From Sparassis latifolia (lineage: Eukaryota > Basidiomycota > Agaricomycetes > Polyporales > Sparassidaceae): a stretch of DNA of 64,000 bases. Every line of letters starts with the position of its first letter. Positions within the stretch are counted from its first letter, which is position 1. The position numbers were made by a program, and so were the translations under genes. Below the pieces are notes generated by a model that worked only from the letters and a program-made list of their open reading frames with translations, was not told the origin of the DNA and did not search any database. The stretch lies in NCBI GenBank assembly GCA_018466975.1, contig CM031561.1, forward strand, positions 744,001 through 808,000. Reading direction: 5' to 3'. This document shows positions 43,448 through 55,400 of this stretch, piece by piece.

Positions 43448-44967
43448 CTAAAACACAATCTTCTGTCCTTGACTTGGCACAATACTGGCCGATTCACGTT
43501 TAGCCTGAGCCAAAGCCGCCCCGGGTTTCACCCTCGCCCTCGAGGGCTTCCAATCGCGCTGTGGCTTCCTGTCCGATATCTGAGGCTGCGGGCCCAGGCG
43601 CCGCCGCTGCCTTGCTCGCGGCTCAAGTGCCCCGTCGGTTTCCATGTCCGCCTCGGGCTCCTCTGTCCGAATTTTGCGCTTCGAAAACGTCGGCGCCTCC
43701 CGCGCGTCGAGGCGCGTCTGGTGGGGTCCGTGCGCTTTCTGCGCCGCAGGCGCGCTGCCCCCGCCCCGGCGGACGGCGTCGGGAGACGCGTACTCCATCA
43801 CGAGCTCCCGTCCGAGGAGGCGGTGGTTTCGTGGGTTGGTGAGAGCCGCAGTAGCGTGCTCGGCGCTCGTGAAGTCGACGAAGGCCCACCTATCGCACCG
43901 CGCGCAACAGTCAGCGCATCGTACGCCTGGACAAGGCGAGAGCCCCACCCTTTGCACTTTCCGCTATCTTCGAACGTCCCCATCCTCACTGCGCGGATCC
44001 ACGCGCCAGCGGCCGACGCGCCTGCCTTGTCGTCTGTGTCCTCGTGCGGCGTCTGCTTCCAGTGTGCCGCGAAACGCTCGCGGATGGAGGCTTCTGTGGT
44101 CTCGAAGCTGAGGTTTCCCAGGAAGAGCGTAGGCGCCGGGGGATGCTTCTGCGCGCGAAGAATTTTCTGCGCGGTCTTCGACATTCCAGAGCCCTTGCGA
44201 CTCGCAGCGGACGCGTCGGCGCCAGCGGCCGCATCAATCGGAGGGGCAGGGCGACCACTGTAATCATCACCTGTTGGTCGAAAAAAAGTCAGAATTTGTA
44301 TTATTAGCAGCGTCGAGACTGGACTGGACTGGCCGTCTTTTATTAGCAGCCTCCTCCCTTCAAGGGGCTTCTCAGAGAGTGTGATTGCGATCACTTTAGC
44401 ATCGGCGGTGGCGAAGTCGACGTATGCAAACCTAGAACGACCGGCGTGATCCCTCGAGACAATAATCGCAGCAAGAGGGGTGTACTGACCCACGATTCTC
44501 TTTCCGCGTGCCCTTGTCCCCTGGCCCGCCGCTCACCATCTTCATAGGCATGTGCACCCGCGTGATCTCCCCTACGCCGTCGAAGAAGCCCCGCAGCGAC
44601 TCCGGCGTGGTCTTGAACGACAGGTTGCCCACCCACACCGAGTTCTGGCGCTTCGGGACCTTCGACGGTGCGAGCTCGGCGGTGTTCTGCACCTTTTCCT
44701 TCTTCCTCGTGTGTGGGGCTCGTCCTCCGTCGTTAGAGTGGCCTTCAGCTCCTTCTTCTTCTGTCTCCGCTGCTCTGCATGGGAGAGGACTGGGATCTCC
44801 TCCGAGTCCGCAGACGATTCCCCGGCATCGCTCGCGTCCTCGCTGCTGGTCTCGCTCTCCTCGCTGCCGCTTTCGACATCCTCCTGTTCCAGTGCGCGCT
44901 TCGACGCCGAAGACGAGGCAGAGTCAGAGTCAGAGCCAGAATCTGAGGAGCTGCTTGGGGAGGACAT
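43448..44967 (-). CDS. NOP13: Nop13-like nucleolar RNA-binding protein (two RRMs), frame disrupted near 44712
   Basis: Starts at MSSPSSSSDSGSD. An acidic Ser-rich N-terminus and LSHAEQRRQKKKELKA are followed by RRM1 (SVWVGNLSFKTTPESLR ... FAYVDFATADAKV) and RRM2 (TLFLGNLSFETTEASIRERF ... WAFVDFTSAEHATAAL), then a basic tail rich in Arg and Lys. Introns interrupt both RRMs; the first join (donor GTCAGT, acceptor TTCTAG) restores RGFAYVDF. Yeast Nop13 is a nucleolar protein of pre-ribosomes. Between LTTEDEP and QNTAELAPSK the frame changes by two bases at a (GT)n run (44709-44716) with no usable intron, so either the sequence has an indel or this allele is broken. Confidence 0.85.
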
Positions 44968-45589
44968 GGCATGCGCGAGCAGAAAACCAGGCGCGATCTA
45001 GGATGCTCAATTAGGCAAGTAAGATCGCGGAACAAACTCCGTGGCCTCGTCAATTTGCAAAACCATTTAAATTATGCAGGGTCAGAGCATCACCAAACTC
45101 CTCGGTGGCGTGCAGTCGTATGTTTTCTCACCTTTGGCTTTGTCTGCCCGCAAAAAATGAGAGAGTTGGGCGAATATTTTCAGTGCCCACTTACCCGACC
45201 GCCATCGCAAACGCCAGGCGCTTGTGGGTGCTAGGCTGGTTGACGGCTGTTATTGGTTGACACCCACACCTTTGGCTGGGATGACAACATCTCAGATCGC
45301 GGTACTCGCCACGATCGATCTTGCAGAAGCCTCAGGTGAATGCAAATATTCTATGAACCCTTCATGGAAGCCAGTACAAAACTCTCCTGCAGTTGAGTCG
45401 AGTGGAGATCACAAGTATGTATTGCGAGTACAGAGACGAATAAAAAAATGTAAAGCTAACGATTGACCTCTACACTGCAGTCCACGTTGAGTCTCCCAAT
45501 CCTGTTATGAAGAGCAACTAAGGTAGGTGCGAAGGCAGGCCGATACACATGCCGTGAAAGTCGTCACGAAGAGTCGAGGAAAACGCGGT
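44968..45589. other. Intergenic, no gene recognised
   Basis: No supported frame. Confidence 0.5.
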
Positions 45590-46433
45590 CTACGGTGAGT
45601 GGGCGGGGGTGGAGTTAAGCAATCGGAGCTTGCTCTGAGCCAGCGCACGTTCTCGCTCTTCCTCCTCTTCTATGCTGACAATCGAAGCCCACGAGTGGTC
45701 GACGTCGCGCTGCATGGGGAAATACAGATCAGCGGCGGAACCGTCCTTACAAAGATAGCGGACGTACGTGCTTCGCAGCTTCTGCCCGCTGCGAATGGGT
45801 GAGGATACCCGCACCGATCATCACACCAACTGTGAGGCCCTGCGCCCACATACGAGCCTGCACGACCTTCTGGGCAGGCGTCTGATATCTATACGTGGTG
45901 GGTGTATTATTACATCACACTGGATCAGGTATCACGGGAGCACGGGACGCACTTGTTACCGTACACGAGAGCACCAGCGACAACCATGCTAGCCGCCCAG
46001 CTACCCAGGATGATCTTGTACTGGTTGCGCATTGCCCAGTCATAGAGTTTCTGGCGGGTATCGAGGGTGTTCCACCGCGAAACCTGGGCAGCTTCCTCTC
46101 GATCGAGCTCACGCTTTCCGGCACCCGTCCATGTCGACTGGTCGAACTCGACGCCGCGGCGCTCAGCCTGGATGGCGAACAAAGGTCCTACCACGAGGAC
46201 GACGCCGAGGGCCTTGAGCTGGATGGGGAGAGCGCGGTAATAGGTGGAGGTGCGCTGTGCATAGAAAGATGCAGGGAGGGACAGTGCGAGACCTGCGGCA
46301 AAACCCTCGATGCCACCTCGAACGGTGGCAGCCTGGTGGGCTTCGAGTTCTTCCTTGGTAGCGAACTGGAAAAGGGAGAAAGCGGGGTAAGGGGAATTCG
46401 ATGCCGCTGAGTAAGCAGGAGACGCACCTTCAT
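45590..46433 (-). CDS. HIG1-domain mitochondrial protein, Rcf2-like (paralogue B)
   Basis: Exon 1 is the 6-nt ATGAAG at 46433-46428; exon 2 begins at 46365 (FATKEELEAHQAATVRGG). Membrane segments: GFAAGLALSLPASFYAQR and LKALGVVLVVGPLFAIQA, then YKIILGSWAASMVVAGALVY and QKVVQARMWAQGLTVGVMI. The last exon carries VDHSWASIVSIEEEEERE. Intron positions after Met-Lys and before the QKVVQARMW exon resemble paralogue A at 35080. Yeast Rcf2 stabilises complex III-IV supercomplexes. A TATAA-like element (TTTATAACG on the minus strand, about 46556) lies upstream. B keeps the longer C-terminus and may be the ancestral copy. Confidence 0.85.
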
Positions 46434-46880
46434 GACGATGTATATCTAATGGAAAGACGATATATAGACTGGGAGACGGGTGAACTGCAGACGGTGGCGG
46501 GAAAGAAAGCAAGACAAGGACGACGGAGATGGACGTCGAATAGGGAAAGACGTTATAAACGGGCTTGCACGCAGAGGAGGAGCGGGGGCCATCGGGGACA
46601 GCGCACATGCGCTCGGGCAGGACCGGTTCTTTGGCAGTTCGAGCAGCCTGGCCGCGCTCCCATCTTATTCACTGCCTCCCGAAATCCGAATTGAAGTTGA
46701 GAGCTGTTTGTCCGTGGATCCTCAGCGCGCCTCAGCAGCGCACAAAAAAAAGCACCTGGACGCTCTCGGTGCCCATCGGAACGTCGAGAGGTCACCTGCC
46801 TTTCACCGGGCTGCTCACGTAATAGCCGAGGTCTGATCGCCCCATTTGGCAACTGCTGCTACTGAACTCCTCCGACGATC
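46434..46880. promoter_or_regulatory. Divergent promoter region
   Basis: 447 bp between the start codons of paralogue B and the UEV gene. A TATA-like site for the minus gene is near 46550; nothing else is clear. Confidence 0.4.
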
Positions 46881-47833
46881 ATGCTTGCCATTGGCGGGCT
46901 CGTCCCCTCTCCCACAATCGACCTTTCCTCGCCCACAAGGAACAGGTCCAAGACCACCTCTCGCATTGCCTCAGCCACAAGCACCACCGCCGTCGCCGAT
47001 GCCCCCAGTCCCGCGCTCACCCGCACCGCCGTAGCGCTCGAGTATGCCGCCCTCCTCCACGCCGGACATTGCCCGCTCGGCATGTATGTCACGCCCTCGC
47101 CCGACAACCTCCTCGTCTGGGACGCCGTCTTCTTCGTCCACCAGGGTCAGTCGCGGGATGTCTTCCCACTGCGGCCATAGCTTGACGTCTGCGCAGGATA
47201 CTACACGGACTCTATACTCAAATTCCGCCTCACCTTCCCTCCAACGTACCCCGATCGCCCGCCCGCTGTCCACTTTCTGACAGATGTGTTTCACCCTCTC
47301 GTATCTCAGCAGGGTGGCACCTTTAACCTCGCGCCGCGCTTTCGGCCGTGGAGGTCAGTCTCGTTCCGTATCTATAAGATTGCTTCCGATATAACAAGCG
47401 CACAGACCAAAGGAACACCACGTATTTGACGTGCTGCACTGGATAAAAGCGGCATTCAAGAAGCATGCACTGGACGAGGTGAAAGAGGCGGACTGTCTCA
47501 ACAAGGAAGCCTACAGGTGAGCCCTAATTCTGCGCCCGCCGCCATCTCCATGGCTGATATGTCTGCAGACTGTAAGCCTGTCGGCGTCCTCTCATGTAGC
47601 GTGTTTCTCTGATTTTCTCTTCCTGAAGATATCACGACACGACGTCATCGTTTGCCGCGCTCGCCACCCAATCGTCGATGCTCTCGCAGTCCGCATCCGC
47701 GCTATTCGACCGCGACCACCCTTCCATGGCAGGCAAAGGTACGCACAGCATCCAGTTCCGCGAGCTCAAACCAGAGCAGCTCGCCACTCTCCGTGCTCGG
47801 GTTGGGCTGAAGGAGTGGGATGACACCGTCTGA
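46881..47833 (+). CDS. AKTIP: Ubiquitin E2 variant, AKTIP/FTS family
   Basis: Exons 46881-47145, 47197-47353, 47406-47516 and 47629-47833 (738 nt, 245 aa). The UBC fold is evident: VALEYAALLHAGHCPLGMYV, WDAVFFVHQG, GYYTDSILKFRLTFPPTYP, RPPAVHFLTDVFHPLV, WRPKEHHVFDVLHWIK. At the place of the E2 catalytic Cys the sequence reads HPLVSQQGGTFNLAP, without Cys, so it should not carry ubiquitin thioester. In animals FTS joins Hook proteins and FHIP to link dynein with early endosomes, and fungal Hook complexes contain a homologue. The C-terminus carries FRELKPEQLATLRARVGL. Confidence 0.88.
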
Positions 47834-48283
47834 GCGTTCCGCGGGCGAAGTTCTTGTCTCGTGAATATTCTATTTTCTTATGTCAGAAATATACGACGTG
47901 TAAGTACATAAAATCACTATGATACCCGCTCTGCTGTCTACCTCTTAACTATATAATCATGATAGAAATATACCGGCAATGCAATACTACTAAGATACCC
48001 ACGACCCGAAATTAGATCGTCTATGACATGGTCCAACCACCGTGTAAGATACTCTATCCAAAGCGACGGCTACGCGCCAGATGAAAACCAACGCCCATAA
48101 TGATACGACAAATTACGCAGGTGTAGAGTGGCGAAACGGCGAGATATTGATTAAACGCGAACGAAGCTTCAGCAGTCGACTGAGAAACGAACAGCCGTCG
48201 AGCGAGCACGGCGGCACGTGGTCGGACGACAACGTCTTTATTGGCGACGACGACGACGACGCGACGGTCGATGGCTGTGATTG
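47834..48283. other. Convergent intergenic region, no gene
   Basis: 3' flanks. A (GAC)n run at about 48247-48261 lies just past the VIP1 stop. Confidence 0.5.
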
Positions 48284-51200
48284 TCAAGGATAGTCGTGTG
48301 AGCTGTCGTTGGCGACCGGCGCGCTCAGCGCGTCGAGCTCGACCGGCTCGTCTGGATCCGTGTCCTCGTCCTGCAGCATGTCAGTCTCATCGTTCGAAGG
48401 TGAGCACCCGAGACAACCTCACCTCTCTGATCCGGTCAAAGTGTTTCGATAGCTTCTCGATGACGAGGCTGTACGGCAAATGCTGCGTTAATTTCCTGTG
48501 CATTCAAAGTGTCAGTGTCACTGCAAATACCAGCGGACATTCGTACGTACTTGCGTGCCTGCACATTCAGCGAGTGCCGCGCATCGAGGGCCGAGTCCAG
48601 CACATTCGAAGAATGCGCGCCCTCGCTTAGCGAGAGCCGAATCGAATATTCCTTGTCTGACTTTCCTCGGCCATGGTTCCGCTCATACAACTCAAACCTG
48701 CAAATTTGTTAGCGATGCAGAACGTGACGGTGCACCTGGAGTTAACATACGTTATGTGTGACTTTGAATTGAGGGCAAAAGTAAAATCAGGAACGGGTAC
48801 AGGTAGGAGAAAGAAAGGTACATACGCAGTAGTCCAACTCGGGAATCCGACGATTGGCAATCGGTAGACCTGACAGCAGAACGAGGTTGACCAATGTGTG
48901 GATATGGCTCTCTTTCGTGAAATAAAGCGTCAGAGAGCACTCCTCGTTGTTCCGTGCATTCTCGAGATCCTCCACCACGTTACGCAGGAGAGGGAGCGAG
49001 GTCAGTACACCAATCTCTTCTCTGTATCAGGCGCGGAAATAATCAGCAACATTGAACAATCATACACGACAAAACATACTTCTCCTCAGGCTCAATGCCG
49101 TACTCTTGCGGCGCGACGAGGTCGAACAGTGCCTTGGCGCGTCCGTACAACTCGTGAAGCCGGCGGTCCTGTGGAGGCCGAGCACCTGCCACCCCGTTTT
49201 CGCTAAAGATGGAGAAGAGGAATGTCCGATGGTGTAAAGCGCAGTACTTGATCGTGTCGTAGAGCTCCGACACGCGCGAGGGGTCGAACTTCTCCTGCTT
49301 AACGTCGCAGAAGTCCTCAAAGAGCTTCTCCCAGCGCTCACGGAACAGCCACGGCTCGTCTCCGCAACACCTAGCATGCATATTCTCAGCCAGCAATTCG
49401 AGCAGCACACGGCGGGACCGAACGTACCATCGTTCCTGGACTTTGTCGACGTCCAGGGTCACCCAATTTCGCCGCATGATATCGCGGAATGTGTTCAGAA
49501 GCTCAATCACCTCCTTCAGTGTGCAGTCGTCAGCGAGCCTCACTGTGCGATACGGATCAGATCTCACCTTCACAACCTCTACAGGCTCTTTCTTCATGCT
49601 CTTCGGCCAAGTCAATTCCGGACGCTTCTCTGGCTCACCAGGTCGAAGAAGGATCTTCAGCCGCTTCTTCACGTCATCCATGAGGTCTTTCGCCGCGTTC
49701 GAGTCGTCCAATAGGTCCTTCCGTACTATCAATTTAATCGGCCTTTGTCCAGATGGTTGTGAATGCTCGCGTCGCGGCGTCGAGGAGTGGAGGTTGTTGC
49801 CATTGCTGAAATTGCTGGCATTCGTCTCATAACCATCCTGGGAAGACAGCGAAGACGCGTCGCCGTTGCTGACCGGAGGTATCGACAAAGCTGCAGGGTA
49901 ACTATCGCGGTGCACATCAAACAGTGCGCCCGCAAATATTTCGGCTGAAGCAACTACACGACGTTCAGAAGAGGTGTAGATCTGCGAGCGGGCGAAATCG
50001 TCAAATACAATTGGTGTGATTGGATAAAAACTATTTACCTTGACATTCTTGAGAACATCTTTGTCTGTAGACAAATTCGAGTTAGTCTGCATTCACAATA
50101 TAAACTGCCAAGGCAAGGGGGCGTACTCATTATAGATATGTCCTTCCTCATGGTCTCTCCGAGGTCACGCGACTGGTACCTCGCAGAGTGTGTGAACTTG
50201 AGAGGGAAAGTGAGTCGTAACTCAATCAATGGGCACTTCCAGCACATACCTCGCCGCCCCATTTGAAAACCAACGTCAGCTTTGTCAACTTCCTCACTTG
50301 GCCTGCCTGCTTCTTCGAATAAACAGGTTTAAGCTGAGCCTTCGTTCCGGGTAGCTCAATCTTGCTGAAAAGAGCAGAATTGAGCTGTGAAAGCTTGGCG
50401 AGGTTCTCGCCATCTGCACCAAGGCTTTTCGCTTCTTCGACCGCAGTAGCGATACGGGTGAGCTGTGCGCGCTCCCGGAGGATGATCTCCTCCTTTTCGC
50501 CGTTGAGTAGGCGCACGAAAGGTTGGGTCCACACCTCCCCAATTGGGAAGTTAAATTTGAGCTTTTGCTTGGGCGTGCGATCAGCGTGACGGAAAACGGT
50601 AACATTCGCTTTGAGCAGCCACGTGGGGGACTCTTCAATTGTCGCCTCGGCCGCAGGGAGGGGACGCTCCACGGAAGCGGTTGCTTGAATACATATAGAA
50701 GCAAGAATCTCGGCGGCTTTGTCTGTGGAGATCTCTTCGATGGGACATCGCGGTCTCATGAATACGATATTTACTCACCGTAGTACGCTTCATTCCCTTT
50801 GACAAAGCTCCAGCCGTTGACATCTATCACTTGGCTGGTGCTGCCGTTGTCGCACCTCAACATGTCGAAGCCGCACACCATTTGCCCGAATCCCTCACTA
50901 ATTTGCGCAGCCCACATCTTCTCCTCTTCACTAAGATGGGTTATGAAGCTGCCAAGAATAACCTGTATGAATAACACCTATCCCGCAGTAACATTCAAAT
51001 CTCACCGAATTTCCTTCCCTTCGGTGTTTCTTCTGACCACACCGTCCACGAAAGGAGATTTCCGCGTTTCTGCGTGAGTGTAGTCTTTGCCAACGGTATA
51101 GACTTTAATGTCTTCAGAGTTATCGACATCTACGAATTTCTCATAGATGTACGATCCGTCAGTTCGAGGGAAATTCAAGTTCGGATCCAACTCGCTAGAC

Positions 51201-52072
51201 TTGTTCCCAACCTGGGTCAGAAGGTAGAATAAGGCCAGAGAAACAAGCCCAGTAACAAGCAACATACCTTCCGGAACAGCATCCGGCCCCCTCCTCCCTT
51301 GAAGTAGATATACACGTTGTGATCTTCCCCGCTCACAGGCTTCTCCACGTACGGTTTTTCCATTATTTCCCCGTCAATGATGATGGCGTCGCCGTCCTTG
51401 CTCATGATTACCTCTGGAGTGACCCGGAAGCCACCAAGGTCCACACCAATTCTGCGTTTCATGATTTCCCGCAGTTCTTCTTCAACCTTCGGTCCGCCGT
51501 CGCGGGACACTTCTAGACGCCGTGGAGTTGGCACTTTGAGATGGTCAAGAACAGTCCCGACGAGACGACGATCCCAGAGGAGTGCTTGGGGGTGCAGTTC
51601 GTTTATACAATAGGGATTACGAAGTTTCCCATACGAGATCGCCTTGTCCAGAGGGAAATCGGTTGAGAAAAAAGATATTAAGACGTCGCAGCGCGGCCAA
51701 TTTTCGACCTCTGAAGTCATAGCACCATCAGTGAGACACATCGCTTTAGCAGATACGCGCAGCGAGCATACCTTCGTCGAGGATGACCTTGTCGCCGAAA
51801 ACTTTTACCTCTATAGCTCCGCGCGTGCGCTCCACTAGACGAGTAAGGATCTCTCGCATGGCCTTCGACCGCGCTTTTATATCCATGGCACATATACCAA
51901 GGATAATAGGATGTCTGCCGTGGTCGGTAGCAGCAGACAAGTCGGAACGAGAGCCGTCCGGAGAAGGAGTAGTGGACCTAGTGCCAGTGAGGATGTCACT
52001 GGATCTCTCCGGAGAATAGAAGAGACCTCTGCGAGACTTTCTGTCTTTGGGAGCAACTGAATCGTCGTTCAT
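48284..52072 (-). CDS. VIP1: Inositol hexakisphosphate/diphosphoinositol-pentakisphosphate kinase-phosphatase, Vip1/PPIP5K
   Basis: A long multi-exon minus-strand gene of roughly 1,000 residues, from [12 protein letters not shown] at 52072 to a stop at 48284. The N-terminal ATP-grasp kinase domain shows [95 protein letters not shown] and [13 protein letters not shown] with [11 protein letters not shown]. The C-terminal histidine acid phosphatase domain begins with [10 protein letters not shown] and includes [15 protein letters not shown]. The enzyme makes and removes the 1-position pyrophosphate of InsP7/InsP8, linking phosphate status, growth and cytoskeleton in fungi. Introns are about 50-70 nt. 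The kinase and phosphatase motifs appear intact. Confidence 0.92.
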
Positions 52073-52437
52073 GGTGTAAGAGAAGACACGACTTTCCGTA
52101 TCCCCGCCAGGAGAAGCTGGAGAAGTACGACACGAGTCTGCTTGCAGACTCTTGCATGCACTCGTTCAACAGGATCTGCCACAATTAGGACCCCGTCTGC
52201 TGTTTCCAGTAAGGTGGTTGGTTAGTCATGTGGAGTGGTTTGGGGTCCTCTACGACGCGTGTCACGTGAGTTCGCGATGAGGCATTTTCGCCGTACCTAC
52301 TAGCTTGATTAGGAATGAGGGGTGAGGCAATTGTGCGCCATTTTGTGGATGGCGCCTATAACTTCCTTAGGCGAGGCACAGCGACAGAAACATATTCAGC
52401 ATCCCTTCGCCAGACGCTCTGACGAATGTTTAAAGCC
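52073..52437. promoter_or_regulatory. Divergent promoter region of VIP1 and the copper ATPase
   Basis: 365 bp between start codons. CACGTGAG near 52263 is an E-box-like site. No TATA box is obvious. Confidence 0.4.
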
Positions 52438-55400
52438 ATGCGACATAACACATATCCTCATCGTCCTCCCACTTCTTCCCCACTTGCTCGCGGCATGGGT
52501 TCAGAGCATCCCACGAAAACTTTCACCGCGTCCGGCGGAGAAGTTCACACAACGATTTACGTATCAAACCTTCACTGCAGCAGGTGAGTCCTGACCGTAT
52601 ATGAATGCCTCGTTGCTCACGAGCTCGGACCGTATCAGTTGTGTCCAGACTATACAAGATGCACTGTGGTCGTTGTCTCCGGCTCCCACATCCATTGACG
52701 TCTTCGTTGTCACCCAACTCGTCACCGTCAGGCATCATCCTGGTCTGTCTCAATCAGCCATTGAAGCTGCAATAAACGAAGCTGGGTTCGATATGGCTAC
52801 CACTTCCGCCGTTACCGTGGACCAGCTGCCACGGTTCCACAGCCTCTCTCGCCTTCCAGCTCTCATCACCGGCAAGTCACAAAAGCACCTTGAACAATGT
52901 TCACTCTGTCAAGAAGAGTATCCCTTACAGTGCAGAGTTGGAGGTGGCTCACCCATCACTCTGACACGCCCTACTTCTGGCGAGAGAACACTTGTAGCCG
53001 CTTCCGACACTCGAAAAGAGTTAGAGGCACCTTCCGTCCTAAAAATCTCCCAAGATGTTTCTGTTGCGCCTTCCTTGGATCGAGCTTCTGTTTCGTATGG
53101 TGCGAAGTCTAGTGGTATTCACCATTTGACACTTTCCGTCGGAGGCATGACAAGCGCGTCCTGCTCAAATACCATTACCGAGCTCTTATCTAGACTACCT
53201 GGGGTTTCTGATGTCGTTGTCAGTCTTCTTGGGAATTCTGCCACCGTGACTGTAGAACAATCGGACTTTGCTCCTACCGTCGTAGAGACCATCGAGGATG
53301 CCGGTTACGAGGCGGAAGTGGTCAACATGGAGCCCGTCTTCGTTGCCCCTGGACCGCGGGATGTATCTCCATCTGATACCTGTGGGGCTCAGCGCGTCAT
53401 ACTTTCTGTGGGCGGTATGACCTGCGCTTCCTGTTTCAACACCGTAACCGATGTGATGTCTGCGATCCCTGGTGTCTCCGACGTTGTTGTCAATCTGCTC
53501 GGAGGGTCCGCCATTGCCGTGGTAGACAGCAAGGACCTTGCTGCAGGGATTGTCGAGGCTATCGAAGATGCAGGCTACGAGGCGGAGGTCATTAGCACCG
53601 AAGCCATTGAATTCACACAGGGCGAGAATGACGAAGAGACGAGTGGGCCCCGCACTGTCTCCTTGCGAGTCGATGGGATGTTCTGCTAGTAAGTGTCTCC
53701 TCGTTGTAAAACTACACAGCATCTTACCTGGTTTCGCACCACAGTCATTGCCCAGGCAAGGTCATGTCTGCACTCTCGTCCTTCGAGAACCGTATCGTTG
53801 TTCTGAAGGCCGTCACTTCCTATACCGATCCCATCCTTCAATTCTCCTATATTCCAGACCCGCCGTCATTCACTCTCCGGACTCTCGCACGAGCTGTATC
53901 CAATTCTTCCTTGGGAACGCCATTCACTGTCTCTGTGCACCACCCGCCAACGGTGGAGGCACGCGCACGCCAAATGCAGCAGTACGAGCAGCTCCACCTG
54001 CTGCAGCGCCTTATCTTTGCCGTCGTCGTCGCCATTCCTACGTTTATAATTGGGATTGTCTACATGAGCCTGATGCCTTCGACCAACAAGACGCGGATGT
54101 GGTTTGAGCGGCCGATGTGGACGGGAAACGTGTCCAGGGCACAATGGGCGATGTTCTTCCAAGCAACACCTGTAATGTTCTATAGTGCAGGCACGTTCCA
54201 TCGCAGAAGCCTGAAGGAGATATGGGCCCTGTGGAGAAGAGGGAGCAGAACTCCGATTTGGCGGCGTTTCGTGAGATTCGGAAGCATGAACCTACTCGTG
54301 AGTTCCTACACAGATATCATTTTATTAAGCATTACCTGACCTTCGTTATGACTGATAGGTTTCCACCGGTGTGTCGGTCGCGTACTTTGCATCTATAGCG
54401 CTCTTGGCTTTGGCTGCGACACGCCCGAGGTCGTCCTCTGGCCCGGGTGACACGACGACATACTTCGACTCCGTCGTCTTCCTGACAATGTTCCTTTTGG
54501 CTGGTGAGTCCCAGTTCACCATGCACTAGCTGCTTTGATTACTCACCTAGTTTGGTTCAGGACGATTCCTGGAGGCATACAGCAAGGGTCGTACGGCTGA
54601 TGCGATCACTGCCCTTGGAAAGCTGCGCCCAACATCGGCTCTTGTCTTTGAAGATGCGTCTACCGTCACGTCCACTGAGACTTCCTCTTACGCCGAAAAC
54701 CGCGACTTGGACATCGAGAAGGGTGACCCCTCCCGCCAAGAGAAGGCCTTCTCAACAAGCAGATATGGCACGAAGCTCGAGCGAGTAGACGTCGACTTCC
54801 TCGAGATTGGAGACATTGTACGAGTGCAACATGGAGCAAGTCCCCCTGCTGATGGGACTGTAGTGGCAGGTGAGGGTGCGTTCGACGAAAGCTCTCTCAC
54901 CGGTGAATCGCGTCTCGTAAAGAAGATGTCGGGTGATCCGGTATTCCTCGGCACCATCAGCACGAGAGGGATGGTGGATGTAAGAGTAGATGCCATCGGC
55001 GGTGAGACAATGTGAGACTTATATTCCATGTCCTGTGCGTAATTGGTTCTTACTGCCATCCTAATCCAGGTTAGATCGTGTCGTCAAGGTTGTCCGCGAA
55101 GGACAAACGCACCGCGCGCCCATTGAACGAGTGGCCGATCTACTCACGGGATATTTCGTTCCCGTAGTGACTTTACTTGCAATAATAACATGGGTAGTCT
55201 GGCTCGGTTTGGGCCTGGGTGGCGCACTTCCTCAGGACTATCTCGACATCGACGTGGGTGGATGGAGTGCGTACTACAACACTTTCCATATCCATACATG
55301 CACTGATTGACATCGCTTATCTAGCCGTGTGGTCGCTCGAGTTCGCCATTGCTGTCTTCGTAGTCGCCTGTCCCTGTGGGATCGGCCTCGCTGCTCCCAC

